NCBI GenBank assembly: GCA_946534455.1 | Contig: CAMNCR010000085.1 | Location: 1-5,507, forward strand | Origin: an uncultured Clostridia bacterium | GTDB lineage: Bacteria > Bacillota > Clostridia > Christensenellales > Aristaeellaceae | Reading direction: 5' to 3' | DNA length: 5,507 bases | Shown: piece after piece, positions 1 to 5,130 of the stretch | How the letters are laid out: each line of letters starts with the position of its first letter | Numbering within the stretch: the first letter of the stretch is position 1 | Notes under the pieces: model-generated | What the model was told of the DNA's origin: nothing | Databases searched by the model: none | What the model saw: only the letters and a program-made list of their open reading frames with translations | Program-made: the position numbers and the translations under genes

Positions 1-1092
1 CCCGGACGGCTGGTCGAGGAGCAGTTCACGGAGCTGAAGCGGAATTACTACATGGTGGGCAAGGTCAATATTGCCCTGACCCGGGAGCTGGCCTCGGCAG
101 AGCGGCGGTACCAGGATCTGCAGGAGCTGATTCTGTCGGTGTGCCGGAGCTGGAGCGGGGAGGAGATGCAGGTGGTGGCCGTGCCCGAAAACCTGCAGAA
201 CATCTTTGTGATTCTGGCCTCGGACGAAAAGAGCGGCTTTGAGGACTGCTTCTACCGTCTGTACCGGGCGCTGGAGGAAAACGCCGGGGATGAAAACACC
301 GTGCTGACCATCGGCATCGGCGCCTGCGAGAGCGATCTGGACCGGCTGTCGGAGGCCTGCAGGGATGCGCAGACGTCCCTGGAGCAGATGCTGACCGGCG
401 GCCGCGGCGCGGTCTATTTTCCGGAGGAGCGGGCGGCGTCGGCGCCGGGATACTATTTTCCGCGGGACGCGCAGAAGCAGATGGTGCGCCTGCTGAAGGA
501 AAGGAATCTGGCCGGGCTGGAGGCGCTGCTGGAGGAAATCTATCAGAAGAACCTGATTGACGCGGATCTGCCGGCGGCGGAGGTGCGGCAGATGCTGGAC
601 GAGCTGTACTGGACCATCCGGAAGGCCGTGCGGAACGCCTATGACCTCAGCACGATCCATGTGCGCATGGAGCCGATCCGGGACGCGGCGACGGTGGAGG
701 AGATCTTTGCCTACTACCGGCAGGTGTTTTCCGCCTGCCTGGAGGAGGCGCCCTCGGGCGACGCCGAGGAAAAGGAACGGAGCCTGGAGGACGAAATCTG
801 CCAGTACCTGGAGGAGCATCTGTATGATCCGGAGCTGAGCCTGAACAGCGCGGCGGCGCAGTTCGGCGTATCGACGAAGATGATCGGGCTGATCTGCCGG
901 AAGAAATACAATCAGACCTTCCTGAACTATGTGCGGGACCGGCAGATTCAGCGGGCGGAGGATCTGCTGCGGAATACGGAGCTGAGCCTGGAGGAAATCG
1001 CCCGGCAGTGCGGCTTCACCAACATTCTGACCTTCCGGCGGAATTTCAGGGCGGTGACCGGCCTGAACCCCAGCGAATACAGGGGGACCTGA
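1..1092 (+). CDS. AraC-family transcriptional regulator, C-terminal part (5'-truncated by window edge)
   Basis: The frame is open from base 1, so the gene begins outside the window; the ATG at 52 is internal, with no ribosome binding site. 363 residues are visible. Residues about 55-130 resemble the degenerate GGDEF-like region of large AraC regulators, ending in a TIGIG motif (103-107) followed by an S/EA-x-x-A-type helix. Residues about 150-250 form a helical linker. The last 100 residues are an AraC/XylS DNA-binding domain with two helix-turn-helix units, about 279-303 and 328-352, and the usual ending P-S-E-Y-R (357-361). From family knowledge, such proteins beside LplB-type importers are either YesN-like response regulators or membrane-anchored sensors. 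The second helix-turn-helix carries the T-N-x-x-T-F-R-R-x-F-R pattern, which I associate with the membrane-anchored type, but the deciding N-terminus is missing. It lies 194 bp upstream of the importer on the same strand and is its likely activator (inference). Confidence 0.9.
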   Translation, partial: PGRLVEEQFTELKRNYYMVGKVNIALTRELASAERRYQDLQELILSVCRSWSGEEMQVVAVPENLQNIFVILASDEKSGFEDCFYRLYRALEENAGDENTVLTIGIGACESDLDRLSEACRDAQTSLEQMLTGGRGAVYFPEERAASAPGYYFPRDAQKQMVRLLKERNLAGLEALLEEIYQKNLIDADLPAAEVRQMLDELYWTIRKAVRNAYDLSTIHVRMEPIRDAATVEEIFAYYRQVFSACLEEAPSGDAEEKERSLEDEICQYLEEHLYDPELSLNSAAAQFGVSTKMIGLICRKKYNQTFLNYVRDRQIQRAEDLLRNTELSLEEIARQCGFTNILTFRRNFRAVTGLNPSEYRGT

Positions 1093-1125
1093 GCGACGGG
1101 AGGAATCAAAAAGGGAAGCGCCAAC

Positions 1126-1203
1126 TTTGAAGCATTGATCCAAAAAGCGCAAAACAGTAACCAGAAAAGACAGGCACGATTTGATGCTTGCCTTTTTTGA
1201 TGC
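1126..1203 (+). repeat. three TTTGAWGC octamers, possible regulator operator
   Basis: TTTGAAGC occurs at 1126-1133 and TTTGATGC at 1180-1187 and 1196-1203. The last two are exact copies with 16-nt spacing flanking the candidate -35 element. The first is 54 nt upstream. AraC-family regulators commonly bind direct repeats next to or upstream of the -35 region, so these could be half-sites. The octamers are short and the gap is AT-rich, so chance occurrence is possible. Confidence 0.3.
1172..1198 (+). terminator. weak terminator-like hairpin after the AraC gene
   Basis: A 5-bp perfect stem (AGGCA at 1172-1176 with TGCCT at 1189-1193) encloses a 12-nt loop and runs directly into six T residues (1193-1198). 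The upstream flank is A-rich (AAAAGA), so the stem could be extended weakly by A-T pairs across one mismatch. The stem is short and the loop large, so termination would be partial at best. It would separate the regulator from the importer operon, about 80 nt after the regulator stop codon. Confidence 0.3.
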
Positions 1204-1217
1204 ATCCGACCTATGCT
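1188..1217 (+). promoter_or_regulatory. candidate weak promoter of the importer operon
   Basis: TTGCCT (1188-1193, four of six bases matching the -35 consensus) and TATGCT (1212-1217, four of six matching the -10 consensus) are separated by 18 nt. The predicted start near 1224 would leave a leader of about 60 nt before the ATG at 1287. A poor promoter with repeated octamers around the -35 would suit activator-dependent transcription by the adjacent AraC-type protein. This is a pattern match only, and it overlaps the hairpin with T-run just described. Confidence 0.3.
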
Positions 1218-1229
1218 TTCTGCGACGGA

Positions 1230-1248
1230 GGATCCGGGAAACGGGTCC
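1230..1248 (+). other. hairpin in the importer leader
   Basis: GGATCCG (1230-1236) pairs with CGGGTCC (1242-1248), seven pairs including one T-G wobble, around a GGAAA loop (1237-1241). It lies 38 nt before the permease start and about 24 nt before its Shine-Dalgarno sequence, with no T-run after it. It is therefore not a terminator and could act as a 5' stabilising structure if the operon starts near 1224. Confidence 0.35.
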
Positions 1249-1286
1249 ATGTGCAATTGAACAGAGGACGACAGGAGGAGAGCGAA

Positions 1287-2234
1287 ATGTCCGGTCCGGT
1301 GAACGCAATCCAGCCCGGAAGGAAAAGCCTGCGGCAGCTGATCACCCGGGATCACCAGCTGATGCTGATGTTCCTGCCGGTGTTTCTGTTCTATATCATT
1401 TTCTGCTATCTGCCCATGGTGGGGCTGGCGATGGCCTTTGAGGACTTTAAGATGGGCAGCGGCTTCACGGGCGTGTTCAGCAGCCCCTGGGTCGGCCTCC
1501 GGTGGTTCGAGCAGTTTTTCAGCTCCGTCTTCGCCTGGCGCCTGATCCGGAACACCTTCCTGCTTTCCTTCTATTCGCTGGTTTTCGGATTTCCGATTCC
1601 GATCATCTTCGCCATCTGCATTACGCAGCTGCGGGCTCGCCGCTTCGCGAAGGCGGCGCAGGTGGTGACCTACCTGCCCTATTTCATCTCCACGGTGGTC
1701 GTGGTGGGCATGATGACCAACTTCCTCAGCCCCTCCGGCGGGATCATCAATCAGGCGATCAAGGCCTTCGGAGGGAAGGCCATCAACTTCATGGGCATGC
1801 CCTCCTGGTTCCGGAAGCTGTATGTGATTTCCGGCTCCTGGCAGAGCTTCGGCTTCAACGCCATCATCTTTGTGGCGGCGATCATGGGCATCGATCCCGC
1901 CCTGTATGAGGCGATGCGGGTGGACGGCGCCAGCCGCTGGCAGCAGATCATCCATCTGATCCTGCCGATGATTTCGGATACGGTGATTCTGCTGCTGATC
2001 ATGACGCTGGGAAACCTGCTGAACGTGGGCTTCGAAAAGGTGTATCTGATGTATTCCCCGGCGGTGTACGAAACGGGGGACGTGATTGCCACCTACGTCT
2101 ACCGGCAGGGCATCGAAAACAAGAACTTCGGCTATGCATCCGCGGTGGGCCTGTTCTATTCCGCGGTGGGCTTCCTGTTCGTCATCAGCAGCAACGCGCT
2201 CAGCCGGAAGGTGACCGGCTCGAGCCTGTGGTGA
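1287..2234 (+). CDS. lplB: LplB-type sugar ABC transporter permease
   Basis: Integral membrane subunit of a binding-protein-dependent carbohydrate importer, pairing with the next gene's product to form the channel. The protein is 315 residues, the normal family size. Hydrophobic segments lie at about 25-49, 91-113, 124-146, 186-204, 225-246 and 283-303, giving six membrane spans. The cytoplasmic EAA loop that contacts the ATPase is clear at about 208-228 (E-A-M-R-V-D-G-A-S, then I-x-x-x-x-L-P). The C-terminus ends in S-L-W, typical of LplB (COG4209) proteins. I chose ATG 1287 because AGGAGGAG at 1273-1280 lies 6 nt before it. The in-frame ATG at 1188 would add 33 non-homologous-looking residues and has no ribosome binding site. 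It is the first gene of a three-gene operon; the next start is 19 nt after its stop. The substrate is unknown: relatives import oligosaccharides of plant or host glycans. The symbol is family-level. Confidence 0.93.
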   Translation: MSGPVNAIQPGRKSLRQLITRDHQLMLMFLPVFLFYIIFCYLPMVGLAMAFEDFKMGSGFTGVFSSPWVGLRWFEQFFSSVFAWRLIRNTFLLSFYSLVFGFPIPIIFAICITQLRARRFAKAAQVVTYLPYFISTVVVVGMMTNFLSPSGGIINQAIKAFGGKAINFMGMPSWFRKLYVISGSWQSFGFNAIIFVAAIMGIDPALYEAMRVDGASRWQQIIHLILPMISDTVILLLIMTLGNLLNVGFEKVYLMYSPAVYETGDVIATYVYRQGIENKNFGYASAVGLFYSAVGFLFVISSNALSRKVTGSSLW

Positions 2235-2253
2235 GAGAGGGGAGGAGAGACGC

Positions 2254-3177
2254 ATGAGCCTTCAGATCGGACGGAAAATCCGCAAGCCGGACTCCTTCCT
2301 GACGGAGAGCGCCGGGGACCGGGCGCTGGATGTGATCATCTGGATTCTGGTGGTGTTCGCGGTGCTGGTGACGGCCTATCCGTTCCTGTACGTGGTGGCC
2401 ATCTCCTTCTCCGACGGAACGGCCGTGGCCCGCGGGGAGGTGTGGCTGCTGCCCAGGGGCTTTACCACGGAAACCTACGGCATGGTGACGGGCTATGCCC
2501 AGCTGTGGACGTCCTATCTGAACACGGCCTTCTACACCGTGGCGGGGACGGCGGCGAACATCGTGTTCACCTGCCTGGCGGCCTATCCCCTGAGCCGGAA
2601 GCGGTTCTTCCTGCGGAGGAAGCTGAACTTCTTCGTGGTTTTCACGATGTACTTCAGCGGCGGCATGATCCCCACCTATATGGTGGTCACCGGGCTGGGA
2701 CTGTACAACAGCCGCCTGGCGATGATCCTGCCGGTGCTGCTGAGCACATACAACATGATGATCTGCCGGTCCGCCATGGAGAGCGTGCCGGAGGATCTGT
2801 TCGAGAACGCCTCCCTGGAGGGGGCCAGCGACTGGTATATGATGCTGCACATCGCCGTGCCGCTGATCAAGCCCACGCTGGCGGTGCTGACGCTGTACTA
2901 CGCGGTGGCGCGATACAACGATTTCTTCAGCGGCATGCTGTACCTGGGGAAGGCGGAGCTGCAGCCGCTGCAGATGTTCCTGCGCCGGGTGCTGCTGAGC
3001 TCCTCGGCGGAGGTGCTGCAGGCGGCCGGCACCGCGGCGGCGGACGCCGCGGCCCGCAACACGCTGAAGATCCGGTATGTGTGCATCGTGCTGGCCGCGG
3101 TTCCGATCTTCTGCATCACGCCCTTTGTGCAGAAATACCTGGTGACGGGCACGATGCTGGGCGCGGTCAAGGGCTGA
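2254..3177 (+). CDS. LplC/YtcP-type carbohydrate ABC transporter permease
   Basis: Second membrane subunit of the importer, expected to form a heterodimer with the LplB-type protein. Length is 307 residues, usual for the family. A charged N-terminal tail precedes the first span (about 26-50). Further spans are near 92-112, 125-146, 153-172, 199-216 and 273-293. The EAA loop is at about 182-210 (E-N-A-S-L-E-G-A-S-D-W, then I-A-V-P-L-I-K-P), with N replacing the first A of EAA, a common variation. The C-terminus ends in G-A-V-K-G, which I recognise as typical of YtcP/LplC proteins. ATG 2254 follows GGAGGAG at 2241-2247 with good spacing and starts 19 nt after the lplB stop, so the two are surely co-transcribed and probably translationally linked. 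No sign of damage. Substrate cannot be inferred. Confidence 0.93.
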   Translation: MSLQIGRKIRKPDSFLTESAGDRALDVIIWILVVFAVLVTAYPFLYVVAISFSDGTAVARGEVWLLPRGFTTETYGMVTGYAQLWTSYLNTAFYTVAGTAANIVFTCLAAYPLSRKRFFLRRKLNFFVVFTMYFSGGMIPTYMVVTGLGLYNSRLAMILPVLLSTYNMMICRSAMESVPEDLFENASLEGASDWYMMLHIAVPLIKPTLAVLTLYYAVARYNDFFSGMLYLGKAELQPLQMFLRRVLLSSSAEVLQAAGTAAADAAARNTLKIRYVCIVLAAVPIFCITPFVQKYLVTGTMLGAVKG

Positions 3178-3199
3178 GGGCCCGCGTACAACGGTCATC

Positions 3200-3219
3200 T
3201 GGCGGACAGGGGTCCGCTG
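3200..3219 (+). other. intercistronic hairpin before the binding-protein gene
   Basis: GCGGAC (3202-3207) and GTCCGC (3212-3217) form a perfect 6-bp GC-rich stem with an AGGG loop, extended by two wobble pairs (3200-3201 with 3218-3219). It sits in the 65-nt gap between permease and binding-protein genes. It is followed by an A-rich stretch and the Shine-Dalgarno GGAGGAG (3231-3237), not by T residues. It therefore looks like an mRNA-stability or processing element rather than a terminator. Confidence 0.5.
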
Positions 3220-3242
3220 AAAAATAAAAAGGAGGAGATCCC

Positions 3243-4748
3243 ATGAAAAAGACTCTGAGCATCCTGCTCGCCCTGTGCCTGCTGCTGGGCTGCGCTTCCG
3301 CCCTGGCGGACAAACCGACCATCAGCCAGCTGGCCATCAACTCCTACTACTCCACCGTGGACCTGAAGGACGCGTATCTGCTGAAGAAGATCGCGGACAA
3401 CGCCGGCGTGAACGTGGACTGGAACCTGCTGGATCCCGGCACCTATGCCGAATCCGTGAGCCCCATGCTCGCCTCCGGCCAGGATCTGGCGGACGTGATC
3501 ATGCTGCCGGATCTGGACACCAACCAGATCTATCTGTCCTCCGGGCTGTTTGAGCCGCTGGATGCGCACTTCGACATCATGCCCAACTACAAGAAGTTCC
3601 TCGATGAGAATCCCATCATCAAGGGCTCCCTGACCGCCGTGGACGGCCACATCTACTATGTGCCGCAGACCGTGGTCACCAACAACTATCAGCCGGTGCT
3701 GATGTACAACGTGCGGTGGCTGGAGAAGGCCGGCCTCGAAGCGCCCACCACCCTGGACGCCTTCGTGGAGATGCTGCGCTACTACAAGGAAAATGACATG
3801 AACGGCAACGGCGACGCCACCGACGAAATTCCCATGAGCATTCAGAGCGCCTTCCTGCCCTACATGTTCGGACCGGCCTTCGGTCTGGATCTGGTCAGCG
3901 GCTTCTATGCCGATGACGAGGGCGTGGTGCACTATGCCGCCTATGAAACCGAAGCCTACAAGGCCTACCTGACCTTCCTGAACGGGCTGTACAACGAGGG
4001 CCTGCTGGAGGTGGAATTCACCAGCCTGAACCGCGACCAGATCGTCGAGCGCTGCGCCAACGACCTGACCGGCGTGACCTTTGACTTCTCCTGGCAGATG
4101 TCCACCCTGTATTCCCAGAACGCGCCGGGCTACGACGGCGAGCACGGCATCTTCGTCGGCGTTGCCCCGCTGAGCGGCGACCATGAAGGCTTCTATGTCG
4201 GACGGAACCCCGTGAGCAACGTGTTCGGCATCAACGCCAAGAGCGCGAACCTGGAAGCGGCGATCAAGTATCTGGACTACGCGATGAGCGAAGAGGCGCA
4301 GGACCTGTACGTCTGGGGCGAAGAGGGACTGACCTATGAAGTGGACGCCGAGGGCAACCGGCACTTCCTGCCCCGGACGACCGAGGACTCCACCTGGTTC
4401 CAGGGTCTGGGCATCAACGCGCCGAACATGCCCTCTCAGCAGAGCGTGCCCGCGACGGACGTGCTGCTCGCGCCCTGGCACGTGCAGAACGACCGCGAGT
4501 TCGAAGAGCCCTACATCCGCGCGCCGTTCCCGGTTGTGTACTCCACCACCGAGGAAGCCAATACCCTGGGCATGTACCTGGTGGACCTGCAGACCTATGT
4601 GGATGAGCGGGCTGTGGGCTTCATCAGCGGCATCTACTCCATCGAGGATGAGTTCGACAGCTACATCGCGGCCCTGCAGGGACTGCAGATCGAAGAGCTG
4701 CTGAAGGTGAAGCAGGCGCAGTATGACCGCTTCGCCGCCGCGAAGTAA
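3243..4748 (+). CDS. extracellular carbohydrate-binding protein of the ABC importer (LplA-like)
   Basis: Secreted receptor that captures the sugar and delivers it to the two permeases encoded just upstream. It has 501 residues, within the usual range for LplA-type proteins. The N-terminus is a signal peptide: K2-K3, a hydrophobic core at about 4-15, then L-L-G-C17 and A-L-A22. Cys17 could be a lipobox cysteine (the -2 position is L, less usual), or cleavage could be by signal peptidase I after A22. At 185-195 lies D-x-N-G-N-G-D-x-x-D-E, an EF-hand-like calcium-loop pattern that I know from this family. The C-terminus has the family-typical ending: L-Q-G-L-x-x-E-E-L-L, then Q-Y-D-R-F. ATG 3243 has GGAGGAG at 3231-3237. 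Arginine codons shift toward CGC compared with the CGG-rich upstream genes, consistent with higher expression (my reading, not computed). It is the last gene of the operon, followed 15 nt later by a strong terminator. Ligand unknown. Confidence 0.93.
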   Translation: MKKTLSILLALCLLLGCASALADKPTISQLAINSYYSTVDLKDAYLLKKIADNAGVNVDWNLLDPGTYAESVSPMLASGQDLADVIMLPDLDTNQIYLSSGLFEPLDAHFDIMPNYKKFLDENPIIKGSLTAVDGHIYYVPQTVVTNNYQPVLMYNVRWLEKAGLEAPTTLDAFVEMLRYYKENDMNGNGDATDEIPMSIQSAFLPYMFGPAFGLDLVSGFYADDEGVVHYAAYETEAYKAYLTFLNGLYNEGLLEVEFTSLNRDQIVERCANDLTGVTFDFSWQMSTLYSQNAPGYDGEHGIFVGVAPLSGDHEGFYVGRNPVSNVFGINAKSANLEAAIKYLDYAMSEEAQDLYVWGEEGLTYEVDAEGNRHFLPRTTEDSTWFQGLGINAPNMPSQQSVPATDVLLAPWHVQNDREFEEPYIRAPFPVVYSTTEEANTLGMYLVDLQTYVDERAVGFISGIYSIEDEFDSYIAALQGLQIEELLKVKQAQYDRFAAAK

Positions 4749-4763
4749 TCCCTGACGCAAAAG

Positions 4764-4797
4764 CGCCCTGAGGCTCCGGCCTCAGGGCGTCTTTTTT
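4764..4797 (+). terminator. strong rho-independent terminator of the importer operon
   Basis: A perfect 11-bp GC-rich stem (4764-4774 with 4779-4789) closes on the tetraloop TCCG flanked by C and G, a C(UNCG)G-type extra-stable loop in RNA. It is followed by C and six T residues (4792-4797). It begins 15 nt after the stop codon of the binding-protein gene. On the minus strand the same hairpin is followed by four T residues (A4759-4762 on plus), so it may also stop transcription arriving from the right. Confidence 0.95.
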
Positions 4798-4823
4798 CGG
4801 GAAAAATCACGAAACGGCAGGGC

Positions 4824-4904
4824 TCAGCGCTCCACGATGTGCTGGGTGAGGCCGTTGATGTAGATGGGGGTGAGCTCGGTATAGCACGCGGCATTGCAGG
4901 AAGG
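4824..4904 (-). pseudogene. 3'-end relic of a minus-strand gene, unidentified
   Basis: Reading the minus strand toward a TGA at 4826-4824 gives 26 codons without a start codon, preceded by an in-frame TAG at 4907-4905. The last residues read Y-T-E-L-T-P-I-Y-I-N-G-L-T-Q-H-I-V-E-R. This is a balanced, protein-like composition with C-ending codons matching the neighbouring genes, unlike the R/H/P-rich shadow frames nearby. The stop lies 75 nt from the binding-protein stop in a convergent arrangement, with the bidirectional-looking terminator between them. I infer the tail of a deleted gene. I do not recognise the family, and coding-like appearance over 26 codons could be chance. Confidence 0.45.
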
Positions 4905-4906
4905 CT

Positions 4907-4939
4907 ACCGCGGGAGAACAAAAAATGCGCGGTTTTTGT
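4907..4939 (+). other. alternative hairpins with T-run in the intergenic gap
   Basis: ACCGCG (4907-4912) can pair with CGCGGT (4928-4933) around a 15-nt loop, ending in a five-T run (4933-4937). Alternatively ACAAAAA (4918-4924) pairs with TTTTTGT (4933-4939). The two folds exclude each other. They might be a remnant terminator, or only AT-rich spacer sequence. There is no intact upstream gene for it to terminate on the plus strand. Confidence 0.25.
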
Positions 4940-4997
4940 CGGGCGTGATGAGGAAAAACAGGGCGGGGAGCGGGGACGCCGAAGCACAAAAAAAGGG

Positions 4998-5027
4998 ATG
5001 ACAGTCCCGTGGATTTCGGTATATAAT
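4998..5027 (+). promoter_or_regulatory. near-consensus sigma-A-type promoter of the DUF4867 gene
   Basis: ATGACA (4998-5003, five of six bases of the -35 consensus) and a perfect TATAAT (5022-5027) are separated by 18 nt. The predicted transcription start is near 5034, giving a leader of about 97 nt before the ATG at 5131. An A-rich stretch (4988-4994) just upstream of the -35 could act as an UP-like element. This is the best promoter in the window and makes the downstream gene a transcription unit independent of the importer operon. Confidence 0.75.
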
Positions 5028-5045
5028 GCGATGAAAGCAAAAGAA

Positions 5046-5103
5046 GAGGGCAGGCTTCAGCAGGCCTGCGGCAGGTGGGCGACTTTTTTGCGCGGCTGCC
5101 CTC
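5046..5103 (+). promoter_or_regulatory. structured leader with competing stems upstream of the DUF4867 gene
   Basis: GAGGGCAG (5046-5053) pairs perfectly with CTGCCCTC (5096-5103), a long-range 8-bp stem. GCAGGC (5050-5055) can instead pair with GCCTGC (5064-5069) around an 8-nt loop. The two overlap at 5050-5053 and cannot coexist. A six-T run (5084-5089) lies inside the long-range fold, 14 nt after the short hairpin. This layout resembles a switchable leader, but no strong terminator stem abuts the T-run and no known riboswitch class is recognisable. Confidence 0.3.
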
Positions 5104-5130
5104 CGGAATGAGAAATGGAGGAATGGAACC

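Noticed and set aside
1188..1286. Extended N-terminus of the LplB-type permease from ATG 1188
   Set aside because: No Shine-Dalgarno, it overlaps the candidate promoter, and the extra residues do not look like the family. ATG 1287 has AGGAGGAG in the right place.
948..2255. Long minus-strand open frame of 435 codons opposite the lplB-type gene
   Set aside because: It is rich in H, Q, R, G and P with no domain pattern. It mirrors a GC-rich permease gene that has a clear ribosome binding site, membrane spans and EAA motif.
2200..3198. Minus-strand open frame of 332 codons opposite the second permease gene
   Set aside because: Same low-complexity H/Q/R-rich composition, no ribosome binding site, fully explained by codon bias of the opposite strand.
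3195..4760. Minus-strand open frame of 521 codons opposite the binding-protein gene
   Set aside because: It spans the whole real gene, repeats V-H-G-Q-rich strings typical of antisense to GC-rich coding sequence, and would begin inside the terminator region without a promoter.
5031..5045. CcpA cre-like sequence at the DUF4867 transcription start
   Set aside because: Two mismatches to WTGNAANCGNWNNCW, one of them in the nearly invariant central CG, so not enough support.
4839..5111. Plus-strand 90-codon open frame across the intergenic region
   Set aside because: No ribosome binding site, R/G/E-rich without recognisable pattern. It runs through the near-consensus promoter and the leader hairpins.
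5031..5111. Possible 26-residue leader peptide before the DUF4867 gene
   Set aside because: Its ATG lies upstream of the predicted transcription start (about 5034) and has no Shine-Dalgarno.
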